Positions 1 to 8,063 of a stretch of 55,032 bases of DNA are shown piece after piece (positions within the stretch are counted from its first letter, which is position 1; every line of letters starts with the position of its first letter). Location: the NCBI GenBank assembly GCA_004553545.1, contig SFLD01000007.1, positions 1 to 55,032 on the forward strand, in the 5' to 3' direction. Made by a program: the position numbers and the translations under genes. The notes under the pieces are model-generated. The model worked only from the letters and a program-made list of their open reading frames with translations. It searched no databases and was not told the origin of the DNA. This stretch comes from Clostridiales bacterium (GTDB taxonomy: Bacteria > Bacillota > Clostridia > Oscillospirales > Oscillospiraceae).

Positions 1-1
1 G

Positions 2-961
2 GTCCGGGACGTGGACTTCTCCGTCAACGTCATCTCCAAGTCCGGCACCACCACGGAGCCCGCCGCCGCCTTCCGCTTCTTCCGGCAGCTCCTGGTGGAG
101 AAGTACGGCCGGGAGGGCGCCCGGGAGCGGATCTTCGCCACCACGGACGCCCACAAGGGCGCCCTCCGGACCCTGGCGGACCGGGAGGGCTGGGAGACCT
201 TCGTGGTCCCCGATGACATCGGCGGGCGCTACAGCGTTCTCACCGCCGTGGGCCTGCTGCCCATCGCCGTCACCGGCATCGATGTGGAGAAGCTCCTGGC
301 GGGCGCCGAGGAGATGCGCAAGGTCTGCGAGACCCAGGACTTCACCAACCCCGCCTGGCGCTACGCCGCCGCCCGCTACCGCCTCTACCGCGCGGGCCGC
401 AGCGTGGAGGTCCTCAGCTGCTACGAGCCCGCCTTCCGCTTCATGGGCGAGTGGTGGAAGCAGCTCTTCGGCGAGAGCGAGGGCAAGGAGGGCAAGGGCC
501 TCTTCCCCGCCAGCGTGGAGTTCACGGCGGACCTCCACTCCATGGGCCAGTACCTCCAGCAGGGCCAGCGGCTGATGCTGGAGACCACCGTCCGCTTCGC
601 CCCCGGGGCCGGGCACCTCACCGTTCCCGCGGACGAGGAGAACGGCGACGGCCTCAACTTCCTGGCCGGGCGCACCCTGGACGAGATCGGGGAGAAGGCC
701 TTCGCCGGGACCCTGCTGGCCCACACGGAGGGCGGCGTCCCCAACCTGATCCTGGAGTGCGGGGAGCGGAACGAGGAGACCCTGGGGGAGCTCATCTACT
801 TCTTTGAGTACGCCTGCGGCCTCTCCGGCTATCTTCTGGACGTGAACCCCTTCGACCAGCCGGGGGTGGAGGCCTACAAGCGGAATATGTTCGCCCTGCT
901 GGGCAAGCCCGGCTACGAGGCCCAGCGGGCCGAACTGGAGGAGAAGCTCTCCCACGAGTGA
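2..961 (+). CDS. pgi: glucose-6-phosphate isomerase, 3' part (5' end outside window)
   Basis: C-terminal 319 residues of the glycolytic isomerase that interconverts glucose-6-phosphate and fructose-6-phosphate in the cytoplasm. The reading frame is open to the window edge, so the start is missing. The sugar-phosphate-binding signature SKSGTTTEP lies at the beginning, and the remainder (ATTDAHKGAL, GGRYSVLTAVGLLPIA) is typical of the SIS-fold Pgi family. The length fits the last two thirds of a roughly 450-residue Firmicutes Pgi. Stop TGA at 959-961; no convincing terminator follows before the next promoter. Confidence 0.93.
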   Translation, partial: VRDVDFSVNVISKSGTTTEPAAAFRFFRQLLVEKYGREGARERIFATTDAHKGALRTLADREGWETFVVPDDIGGRYSVLTAVGLLPIAVTGIDVEKLLAGAEEMRKVCETQDFTNPAWRYAAARYRLYRAGRSVEVLSCYEPAFRFMGEWWKQLFGESEGKEGKGLFPASVEFTADLHSMGQYLQQGQRLMLETTVRFAPGAGHLTVPADEENGDGLNFLAGRTLDEIGEKAFAGTLLAHTEGGVPNLILECGERNEETLGELIYFFEYACGLSGYLLDVNPFDQPGVEAYKRNMFALLGKPGYEAQRAELEEKLSHE

Positions 962-1013
962 CGGCTCCGGATGGACGGGAAATATGAATAATCCGGAAAC
1001 TTGCGTTTCTCCA

Positions 1014-1042
1014 TTGTTTTTTTCCCGCCGCTGTGGTATGCT
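1014..1042 (+). promoter_or_regulatory. sigma-70-type promoter for the small P-loop gene
   Basis: TTGTTT (1014-1019), a 17-bp spacer and TATGCT (1037-1042), in the only AT-rich part of the 158-bp gap after pgi, about 80 bp before the ATG at 1120. Confidence 0.6.
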
Positions 1043-1119
1043 GGGGCCAGAGAAGTATCCCCTTACATATATTTGCTGGGGGATGGCCGTAATCTAGAAT
1101 GAAACAGGAGTGATTGACT

Positions 1120-1530
1120 ATGGTTCGCTTGATTCTGGGAGTGAAGGGCTCTGGCAAGACCAAGCAGCTCATTGAAATGATCAACAACGCCGCGAAGGAC
1201 GAGCCCGGCAGCGTGGTCTGCATCGAGGCCGACTCCGCCATGATGTTCGACATCCACTATCAGATCCGCCTCATCGACGCCAAGGAGTACCAGCTGGGCA
1301 GCAAGGACGCCTTCCGGGGCTTCGTCAGCGGCCTCTACGCCGGGAACTACGACATCTCCCACATTTTTGTGGACAACCTGGGCAAGACCATCAACGCGGA
1401 TTCCATGCAGGAGACCGAGGACCTGCTCCACTGGATGGATACCTTCGGCGAGAAGAACAACATCAAGTTCACCGTCACCCTCAGCGCAGACCCCGAGACC
1501 ATCTCCGAGGATCTCCGCCGCTTCCTGTAA
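1120..1530 (+). CDS. small P-loop ATP-binding protein of unknown function
   Basis: 136-residue protein with a near N-terminal Walker A motif GVKGSGKT (about residues 6-13) and a possible Walker B strand HIFVDNL. It is much too short for a complete AAA+ or RecA ATPase. Short P-loop proteins of this size occur widely in Clostridia and are sometimes labelled PilT-like, but nothing here indicates pilus retraction. ATG 1120 is preferred over TTG 1114 because CAGGAG ends 9 bases upstream of it. It is a single-gene unit between its own promoter and the terminator at 1545. Function unknown. Confidence 0.8.
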   Translation: MVRLILGVKGSGKTKQLIEMINNAAKDEPGSVVCIEADSAMMFDIHYQIRLIDAKEYQLGSKDAFRGFVSGLYAGNYDISHIFVDNLGKTINADSMQETEDLLHWMDTFGEKNNIKFTVTLSADPETISEDLRRFL

Positions 1531-1544
1531 GCATCACAGCGAAA

Positions 1545-1574
1545 GCCCCGCCGGAAAAACCGGCGGGGCTTTTT
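1545..1574 (+). terminator. intrinsic terminator
   Basis: Perfect 10-bp GC stem (GCCCCGCCGG / CCGGCGGGGC) with an A5 loop, followed by T5. It lies 14 bases after the P-loop gene. Confidence 0.92.
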
Positions 1575-1655
1575 GTCATTTCCCGGGAAATGCCTCTTCC
1601 CATCCGGGCGGGGGCTGTGGTAAAATAGCGAAAAAATCCTGAAAGGAGCACCCTC

Positions 1656-2522
1656 ATGCTGCCTCTTACCGACGCTGCCCTGATCCTGCAGGGCGGCTCC
1701 TTCCGCTGCATGTTCAGCGCCGGGGCCCTGGACGTGCTGATGGAGCACGGGTTCTGGTTTTCCTATGTCAACGGCGTCAGCGCCGGGGCTCTCGCGGGCT
1801 GCAACTACCTCTCCCGGCAGAACGGCCGGACCCGGAGGGTCAACGAGACCTTCTGCACGGACCCGGATTTCCTGAGCCTGCGCAACCGCTTCCGGGCCGG
1901 GGGCGTCTTCAACTTCCCCTTCCTCTTCCGGGACGTGGGGGAGCGCATCCCCATGGACTGGGAGGCCCTGATGACCTCCCCCCAGCGCTTTGAGGCCGTG
2001 GCCACGGACTGCCTCACGGGCCTGCCCGCCTACTTCTCCAAGGACGAGGTCCCCCGGGAGGACTTTGAGCTGGCGTGCATGGCCTCCGCCAGCATGCCCG
2101 CCTTCAGCGACATGATCCGCATCCGCGGCGTGCCGTATCTGGACGGCGGCTGCGCCTGCCCCGTGGCCTACCAGCGGGGCCTGGACCTGGGGTACGGGAA
2201 GCTGGTGGTCATCCTGACCCGGCCCTCCGGCTACCGCACGCCTCCCTCCCCCAAGGCGGAGAGCCGCCTCTGGCGGCGGATCTACAGCCGCTACCCGGCC
2301 TTCTACCGCCGCCTGGAGCAGGAGGAAAAGATCTTCAACCGCCAGTATGAGGAGCTGGAGCGGCTGCAGCGGGAGGGGAAGGCCTTCCTCCTCTGCCCCA
2401 CCGGCCGGGCCAAAGTCGGCCGCCTGGAGCGGGACCCCCAGCGCCTGGAGGCACTCTATCTTGAGGGCCGCAAGGCCATGCTGGACGCTCTCCCCGCCCT
2501 GCGGGAGTTCCTGGCAAAGTAA
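1656..2522 (+). CDS. patatin-like phospholipase family protein
   Basis: 288-residue patatin-fold serine hydrolase, probably an acyl-lipid hydrolase. The oxyanion-hole stretch LQGGSFRCMF is followed by the nucleophile elbow GVSAG (residues 40-44, Ser42). The second member of the Ser-Asp dyad is in YLDGG (Asp163). No signal peptide is visible, so it is probably cytoplasmic. AAGGAG lies just upstream of ATG 1656, and a possible -10 TAAAAT sits at 1621-1626. The C-terminal third (residues 190-280), rich in Arg/Glu and aromatic residues, matches the DUF6363-type tail of YjjU-like patatins. A second, diverged patatin is at 48879-49721. Substrate unknown. Confidence 0.88.
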   Translation: MLPLTDAALILQGGSFRCMFSAGALDVLMEHGFWFSYVNGVSAGALAGCNYLSRQNGRTRRVNETFCTDPDFLSLRNRFRAGGVFNFPFLFRDVGERIPMDWEALMTSPQRFEAVATDCLTGLPAYFSKDEVPREDFELACMASASMPAFSDMIRIRGVPYLDGGCACPVAYQRGLDLGYGKLVVILTRPSGYRTPPSPKAESRLWRRIYSRYPAFYRRLEQEEKIFNRQYEELERLQREGKAFLLCPTGRAKVGRLERDPQRLEALYLEGRKAMLDALPALREFLAK

Positions 2523-2535
2523 TATCAGCGGATCA

Positions 2536-2566
2536 GAGCAGACGCCGGGAGGCGTCCGCTCTTTTT
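2536..2566 (+). terminator. intrinsic terminator
   Basis: GAGC-A-GACGCC / GGCGTC-C-GCTC stem with a GGGA loop followed by T5, 14 bases after the patatin stop. Confidence 0.88.
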
Positions 2567-2591
2567 GCCGCCGGTCTCCAGGATTTAGCCC

Positions 2592-2621
2592 TTTACATCC
2601 TGCGGGCCCTCCATCTATAAT
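2592..2621 (+). promoter_or_regulatory. sigma-70-type promoter for the sigma-54 activator
   Basis: TTTACA (2592-2597), an 18-bp spacer and consensus TATAAT (2616-2621), about 34 bp before ATG 2655. The regulator therefore appears to be made from a housekeeping promoter, unlike the operon it faces. Confidence 0.7.
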
Positions 2622-2654
2622 GAATGGGTGTGTATTTTTGAAAGGAGGCATCCC

Positions 2655-4712
2655 ATGCAGAAGGGAATGCGGCCTGCAGCCTGCCCATTTGGCTCCCATC
2701 GCAGCATCGATCCGGAGGGAACGCTGCCCCACCTGGCCTGGAAGCTGGACCCGTCGCTGCCGATCCATGAGAATGAGCTTCTGATCCGGATGAAGACGCT
2801 GAACATCAACGCCGCCAGCTTTGAGCGGCTTCGCCTGGATGCCGACAACGACCCGGCCCAGCTGATCCAGAAGATCCGCAGCATCGTATCCATGCGGGGA
2901 AAGATGCAGAACCCCATCACCGGCTCCGGCGGAACGTTGGCCGGCGTGGTGGAGGAGATCGGCCCCCGGCACCCGGCCTATGGTGTCCTGCAGCCGGGGG
3001 ATGAGATCTGCACCCTGGTCTCCCTGAGCCTGACGCCCCTGGTCATCGAGCAGGTGAAGAGCGTGGATCTCCACACCGGCCAGCTGGAGGTGGAGGGCTA
3101 CGGCATCCTCTTTGAGACCGGGCTCTATGCCCGGGTCCCGGAGGGCATCCCCACCAACGTTTTTCTCCCGGTGGTGGCAGAGGCCGGTTCCGGCTACCAG
3201 GCGAACCTCCTCTGCCGCCCGGATATGACGGTGATGGTGGTGGGCGCGGCGGAGAAGGTGGGCCTTCTGAGTCTCTTCTCCCTCCGGCAGAAGCTGGGGA
3301 ACAGCGGCCAGCTCATCGCGGTGACCATGCGCCCGGAGATTCTGCCGGAGCTGGAGAGCCTGGAGGTGGCCGACCGTATCCTCCTGGCGGAGGGCAGCGA
3401 CCCCCTCACCGCTTGCCGCCAGATCCAGGGGGAACTGGGAGATCAGGCCATCGACCTCATCGTGGACTGCAGCAGCACCCCGGGCTTTGAGATGTTCAGC
3501 ATCCTTATGAGCCGGGAGCGCGGCACGGTGTACTTCGCCAACCCTGCCGCCCATTACTCCGCCGCGGGCCTGGGCGCGGAGGGCATCGGCAAGGAACTGA
3601 ACCTCCTTTTCTACCGGGGCTATATCGAGGGGCATGTGGACTTCTGCACGGAACTGCTGCGGCAGTATCCGGCGCTGGTCCGCTGCTTCCAGTCCAGCGC
3701 GGAGGGACGCATCCGGGGCCTCTACTACTGCCAGAACGAGCGCAGCGCCCATCCGGACAATATCCCGGCCAACATCGTGATCCACGGTCCGGAGATGACG
3801 GAGATCCTCCGGATCGCCAAGCGCATCGCGGCCTTCAACACCACCGTCCTCATCACCGGCGAGACCGGCACCGGCAAGGATGTGGTGGCCAACATCCTCC
3901 ATCAGTTCAGCGACCGCCGGGACAAGCCCTTCCTGAAGATCAACTGCTCCGCCATCTCGGAGAACCTCTTCGAGTCTGAGCTCTTCGGCTATGAGAAGGG
4001 CAGCTTCACCGGCGCTCTGCGGGACGGCAGGGCCGGTTACTTTGAAGAGGCGAACCACGGCACCCTCTTCCTGGATGAGATCGGGGACATGCAGCTCTCC
4101 AGCCAGGTGAAGCTGCTGCGGGTCCTGCAGTCCCGGGAGGTGGTGCGCGTGGGCGGCAGCAAGGCGATCCCGGTGGATGTCCGGGTGATCCTGGCCACCA
4201 ACCGCAACCTCCGCCGGCTGGTGGAGCGGGGCCTTTTCCGGGAGGACCTCTACTACCGCATCAATGTGGTCAATCTCTATGTGCCCCCGCTGCGGGAGCG
4301 GCAGGATTCCATCTTCCCTCTGGCTCAGAGCTTCCTGCAGCAGTACAGCGAGAAGTTCGGCGTGCAGAAGTGCTTTTCTCCCGACGCCAAAACGGCCCTG
4401 CTGGAGTACAGCTGGCCCGGCAACATCCGGGAGATGGAGAACATCATCCAGCGCCTGCTGCTCTGCTCGGAGAAGAACGTCATCACGGACGGGGACCTCC
4501 GGAGGGAGTTCCAGAAGAACGAGGGCGGCGGGGAACCGTACCTGCCGCCGGAGCCCGCTCCCGCCGGCGGAGAGGAGGACGAGGAGATGCGCTACCGGAC
4601 CGCCGCCGCGCTCTGCCGCAGTACCCGGGAGATGGCGGCCATGCTCCGCACCAGCCAGTCCACCGTGGTGCGCAAGCTGAAGAAATACGGACTGCACCCG
4701 TCGGGCGCCTGA
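2655..4712 (+). CDS. sigma-54-dependent activator with a Kdd-like dehydrogenase sensor domain
   Basis: 685-residue bacterial enhancer-binding protein. Residues 1 to about 345 resemble a whole L-erythro-3,5-diaminohexanoate dehydrogenase (medium-chain-dehydrogenase fold; NPITGSGG, LVSLSLTPL). Residues about 375-610 are a sigma-54 AAA+ domain with Walker A GETGTGKD (402-409), the sigma-54 contact loop GSFTGA (449-454) and Walker B GTLFLDEIGD (469-478). The last 45 residues form a TyrR/Fis-type helix-turn-helix. The Rossmann turn reads GAAEKVG (197-203); the glycine expected at position 200 is Glu, suggesting a ligand sensor rather than an active enzyme (inference). ATG 2655 has AAAGGAGG 6 bases upstream. 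It precedes the sigma-54 promoter of the operon starting at 5004, which it almost certainly activates. Confidence 0.9.
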   Translation: MQKGMRPAACPFGSHRSIDPEGTLPHLAWKLDPSLPIHENELLIRMKTLNINAASFERLRLDADNDPAQLIQKIRSIVSMRGKMQNPITGSGGTLAGVVEEIGPRHPAYGVLQPGDEICTLVSLSLTPLVIEQVKSVDLHTGQLEVEGYGILFETGLYARVPEGIPTNVFLPVVAEAGSGYQANLLCRPDMTVMVVGAAEKVGLLSLFSLRQKLGNSGQLIAVTMRPEILPELESLEVADRILLAEGSDPLTACRQIQGELGDQAIDLIVDCSSTPGFEMFSILMSRERGTVYFANPAAHYSAAGLGAEGIGKELNLLFYRGYIEGHVDFCTELLRQYPALVRCFQSSAEGRIRGLYYCQNERSAHPDNIPANIVIHGPEMTEILRIAKRIAAFNTTVLITGETGTGKDVVANILHQFSDRRDKPFLKINCSAISENLFESELFGYEKGSFTGALRDGRAGYFEEANHGTLFLDEIGDMQLSSQVKLLRVLQSREVVRVGGSKAIPVDVRVILATNRNLRRLVERGLFREDLYYRINVVNLYVPPLRERQDSIFPLAQSFLQQYSEKFGVQKCFSPDAKTALLEYSWPGNIREMENIIQRLLLCSEKNVITDGDLRREFQKNEGGGEPYLPPEPAPAGGEEDEEMRYRTAAALCRSTREMAAMLRTSQSTVVRKLKKYGLHPSGA

Positions 4713-4723
4713 ACCGGCCCCGG

Positions 4724-4783
4724 TGAGTCAAGATTTCACAAAATGAGTCAAGCTGATGAGTCAATGATTCACCGGCTTGACTC
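4724..4783. promoter_or_regulatory. upstream activator sites for the sigma-54 regulator
   Basis: Three direct copies of TGAGTCAA (4724-4731, 4744-4751, 4757-4764) and an inverted copy CTTGACTC (4776-4783) within 60 bp. GGTGA at 4722-4726 and TCACC at 4770-4774 bracket them. They lie 145-200 bp upstream of the -24 element, the usual enhancer distance, and immediately after the regulator gene. Assignment to that regulator is inference. Confidence 0.78.
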
Positions 4784-4925
4784 GCTTTTTACCGTTTTCT
4801 GCCGCTTTCTGGGGAAACAGGCGGGAAACGCCCGATTTTCCCTTGAAACAACGTCATTCTGCACAAAAAGAAAAGAGAAAATCCGTAGAAATTAAACATT
4901 ATTTTTTGAGCCCAAAATGGCGGTT

Positions 4926-4942
4926 TTGGCACGGACTTTGCT
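4926..4942 (+). promoter_or_regulatory. sigma-54 (-24/-12) promoter
   Basis: TTGGCACG-N4-TTGCT, an essentially perfect RpoN promoter: GG at 4928-4929 and GC at 4940-4941 with the required 10-bp separation. Predicted transcription start is near 4953. The preceding 100 bp is A/T-rich and could bend toward the enhancer sites. It overrules the upstream in-frame ATG at 4917, which lies before the promoter. Confidence 0.93.
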
Positions 4943-5003
4943 TTTAGTTAGGCAAGAGCGGCAAACTGCCGCGGGGAAGACCAAGAAAACGGGCGGTGAT
5001 GGC

Positions 5004-6383
5004 ATGAAGGAAACAAAGACGGGAGGGAGCCGGGTCCGGAAGACCGCTGCCTCTGCCGCCTTGGCACTCATGACGCTGCTCTATGTCCTGGATCTTCTGC
5101 TGCCCCTGCCGCTGGGGGCGGCGGCCGCCGCCGCTGCGGCAGCGGTGCTGCTGCTGGACCTCCCCTTCATGGGAAAGACCTTTCGCCTGCCGGCCTGGAT
5201 CTTCTTCCTGCTGGGCGCGGCGGTCCTGCTTTTCTGCCGGGCGCCGCTGAGCCAGTGGGAGCAGGGGCTCTCCTCCATGATGAAGACCGTGGTGATCCTG
5301 GTGGTGATGCAGGGTCTGGCCCTGGCCATGCGCCGGGGAGGCTATGAGCAGGCGGCGGCAGAGTGCCTCTGCGGACGCTCCGGCAGCCTTGCCGGGCTCT
5401 TCTGCCTGATCCTGCTGCTGTCCCACCTGCTGGCCGGGGTTATGAGCCTGGGCTGCGTGGTGGTGATCCTGGCGGCCATTTCCCCCGCCGTGCGCCAGCG
5501 CCTGCCGGACAGCCGACGCTTTCTGGCGGCCTCCCTCTCCTGGGGCTACTGCACGCTCTTCCTCTGGGCTCCCGGCACGGTGACGGTGCTGATGAGCATG
5601 CAGGTCTTTGACCTGGACTGGCAGAGCTACTTCCCCCCGGCCTTCGCCCTGTCCCTCCTGGGCCTTGCCCTGGGGGCCGGGATCGCCCATTTCCGCTTCC
5701 GGGGCCAGAGCCTGGCGTCTGCCGGGACGGAGACGGTCTCCCCGGGGGCCTGGCGGAAGCTCCGGCGCCTGGCAGGCGTGCTGGCCGTCATCGTGGCGGC
5801 GGTGGCCCTGCTGGAGCGGCTGGGCTTCAGCACCTCTACCGGGCGGCTGCTGGTGACGATCCTGGCGGTCACCGCCGTGTGGCTCACTGCCCAGGGGCGG
5901 GTGCCGGAGGCGCCCCCGCTGCTGCGGCAGTGGTGGCAGGATTACCTGCCGAAAAACCAGGACCTGGCGGCCTTCTTCCTCTCCATGGGCGTCTTTTCCG
6001 CGGCCATCCAGTACTCCGGCTTCGGGGACCGGCTGACGAAGCTCTGCGCCGGGCACAGCGGGCTCCTGGGACCCCTGGTGCTGCCGCTGCTGCCGCTGGC
6101 CATCGTGGCCTTCTCCCTGGTGGGGCTGCACCCCTTCGTCTCGGTGCTGATGGTGGGGCCCATCCTGGCGGGACTGCCGCTGCCGGTAACGCCGCTGCAG
6201 CTGGGCCTGACCATGTCCCTGGGCTGCTGCCTCTCCTACATGCTCTCCCCCTTCGCGGGCCTGATCCTGACGCTCTCCCACGAGCTTCAGGAGCCGCCCC
6301 TGCGCATGTGCCTCCGGGCGAACCTCCCGTTCGCCATCCCCTACTACCTGCTGGCGACCCTGGCCATCACATGGCTTTGCTGA
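5004..6383 (+). CDS. polytopic membrane permease, first gene of the sigma-54 operon
   Basis: 459-residue integral membrane protein with about 11-12 hydrophobic segments from residue 15 to the C terminus. Segments come in two halves separated near residue 230-260 by a charged stretch. The second half has a DctM/ion-transporter-superfamily look (HPFVSVLMVGPILAG, SLGCCLSYMLSPFAG). It is not a standard TRAP subunit, and I cannot assign it to a named family. ATG 5004 is chosen because the alternative ATG 4917 precedes the sigma-54 promoter; the ribosome-binding site is weak (GGGCGGTGAT). Likely an exporter or second importer for the operon's substrate or product (inference). Confidence 0.72.
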   Translation: MKETKTGGSRVRKTAASAALALMTLLYVLDLLLPLPLGAAAAAAAAAVLLLDLPFMGKTFRLPAWIFFLLGAAVLLFCRAPLSQWEQGLSSMMKTVVILVVMQGLALAMRRGGYEQAAAECLCGRSGSLAGLFCLILLLSHLLAGVMSLGCVVVILAAISPAVRQRLPDSRRFLAASLSWGYCTLFLWAPGTVTVLMSMQVFDLDWQSYFPPAFALSLLGLALGAGIAHFRFRGQSLASAGTETVSPGAWRKLRRLAGVLAVIVAAVALLERLGFSTSTGRLLVTILAVTAVWLTAQGRVPEAPPLLRQWWQDYLPKNQDLAAFFLSMGVFSAAIQYSGFGDRLTKLCAGHSGLLGPLVLPLLPLAIVAFSLVGLHPFVSVLMVGPILAGLPLPVTPLQLGLTMSLGCCLSYMLSPFAGLILTLSHELQEPPLRMCLRANLPFAIPYYLLATLAITWLC

Positions 6384-6434
6384 GAGACGTTAGAATTTGA
6401 TTTGAAGTTAGAACGAAAAAGGAGATGACGCGTT

Positions 6435-8018
6435 TTGCTGATGTTTGACAAGGCATTCCTCCACGGAAGGATCTACACCATGAAGGAGCGCGGGGCCTGC
6501 GTCGAGGCGATGCTGGTCCACGACGGAAAGATCCTGGCCGTCGGAACAGATGAGGAGATCGCAGCCTACCCCGTCCGGGAAACCATCGATCTGCAGGGAC
6601 GGCCGGTGATCCCCGGCCTCATCGACACCCACTGCCACATCCCTGAGATGGTGGATGACAGCCGGAAGATAGACCTGGAGCATGCCCGAAGCATCCAGGA
6701 GGTCCTGGATCTCCTGGCGGCGCGGCTGCCCGACCTGAAAAAGGGCCAGTGGCTGCTGGGCCGGGGACTCTCTTCCGCCCTGCTGGCGGAGCAGCAGCTG
6801 CCGGACCGCCGGGATCTGGACCGGGTCAGCCGGGAGGTCCCCATCTACATCATGTCCTTCGATGGCCACAGCTATATGGGAAACAGCGCGCTGCTGGCGG
6901 CGGTGGGCATCGGGACGAACTATCAGCCCCTCCCAGGCGAGATCGTGGAAATGAAGGACGGCGAGCCCACCGGCATTTTCAAGGAAGCCGTCATTTCTGC
7001 CCATATCATGCAGCGCTGCCCCTCCCTTTACGCCGACGACAGCGACGCCAAGGAAGCCATCCGGCAGCGCCTGCTGGAGAGCTCCCGCCAGGGCTACACC
7101 ACCATGCATTCCATTCTGGGCTTTTCCTCCTCCGTGCTGGACCGTGCAAAGCTTTACGAGGAGATGGAGCGGGAGAAGACCCTTCCCATGCGGGTCAACA
7201 TGTGCTACTGCGACTGCTATGAAGACCCCATGAACATCGTTTCCGGCCTGGGAGATGACATGCTCCGCCTCAGCGCCTGCAAGTTCTTTGCCGACGGCGC
7301 CATGTCGGAGCGGACGGCGTACCTCTCTCAGGATTACGCGGACCGGCCCGGCTGGCGGGGGACCATGGTCCTGGAGCCGGAGGCCTTCTGCGCCAAGGTG
7401 GAGCGGGCCTATTCCTTAGGCAACGAGGTCGCCATCCATATCATCGGCGACGCCGCCCTGGACATCGTGCTGGACCTCATCGAGCGGATCTGGGACCCTG
7501 CCAGAAACAGCCGCTTTGAGCTGATCCACTGCGCGGTGACCCGGCCGGACCAGCTGGAGCGGATGAAAAAGCTCCCGGTGGTCATCCACAAGCAGCCCAT
7601 CTTCATTGCCGCCCCCACCACGCTGAGGGGGGAGGAGAAGCTGGGGGATCTGAACCGCTATTATCACAGCCTCCGCTCCTTCCTGGATGCCGGGCTCCTG
7701 GTCACCGGCGGTACCGACGGTCCCCTTTCCGATATGGACCCCTTCCACGGCATGGCCTGCGCGGTGAGCCGCAAGGCCTTCGACGGGAAAACCATGGTGA
7801 ATCCCCAGGAGTGCATCGATGTGTACTCCGCGGTCCGGATGTTCACGGCCAACGCCGCCTACGCCGGGCATGAGGAGCAGCGCAAGGGGACTCTGGAGGC
7901 CGGAAAGCTGGCCGATTTCATCATCCTCGACAGGGACATCTTCCAGATCGACCCTGAGGAAATCAGTCAGGTCGCCGTTGTGCGGACCTACCTGGGAGGT
8001 GAGTCGCTGTACGACTGA
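6435..8018 (+). CDS. YtcJ-like metal-dependent amidohydrolase
   Basis: 527-residue amidohydrolase of the Amidohydro_3/YtcJ type, which hydrolyses C-N bonds of amides or cyclic amides using active-site metal. Metal ligands are visible: His66 and His68 in LIDTHCHI, later His residues in AIHIIGDAA and ELIHCAVT, and the catalytic Asp in GGTDGPLSDMDPF. A beta-sandwich precedes and follows the barrel (VIPGLID; GTLEAGKLADFIILDRD). TTG 6435 fits the AAAAAGGAG ending at 6424 better than ATG 6441, which is 16 bases away; both share a frame. No signal peptide. It probably opens or deacylates the imported substrate. Confidence 0.88.
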   Translation: MLMFDKAFLHGRIYTMKERGACVEAMLVHDGKILAVGTDEEIAAYPVRETIDLQGRPVIPGLIDTHCHIPEMVDDSRKIDLEHARSIQEVLDLLAARLPDLKKGQWLLGRGLSSALLAEQQLPDRRDLDRVSREVPIYIMSFDGHSYMGNSALLAAVGIGTNYQPLPGEIVEMKDGEPTGIFKEAVISAHIMQRCPSLYADDSDAKEAIRQRLLESSRQGYTTMHSILGFSSSVLDRAKLYEEMEREKTLPMRVNMCYCDCYEDPMNIVSGLGDDMLRLSACKFFADGAMSERTAYLSQDYADRPGWRGTMVLEPEAFCAKVERAYSLGNEVAIHIIGDAALDIVLDLIERIWDPARNSRFELIHCAVTRPDQLERMKKLPVVIHKQPIFIAAPTTLRGEEKLGDLNRYYHSLRSFLDAGLLVTGGTDGPLSDMDPFHGMACAVSRKAFDGKTMVNPQECIDVYSAVRMFTANAAYAGHEEQRKGTLEAGKLADFIILDRDIFQIDPEEISQVAVVRTYLGGESLYD

Positions 8019-8063
8019 TCCCCGGAACGTATCCCCAATAAATTTTGAATGGAGAAAATGAAC

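Noticed and set aside
1014..1119. Riboswitch in the leader of the small P-loop gene
   Set aside because: No recognisable aptamer core or terminator; only a promoter is supported.
1347..4697. 1116-codon open frame on the minus strand opposite the patatin and sigma-54 regulator genes
   Set aside because: Antisense shadow of high-GC coding sequence; composition is Leu/His/Gly/Val-rich without domains, while the plus strand encodes clear proteins.
4917..5003. N-terminal extension of the permease from ATG 4917
   Set aside because: The -24/-12 promoter at 4926-4942 lies inside it, so this start would not be on the transcript.
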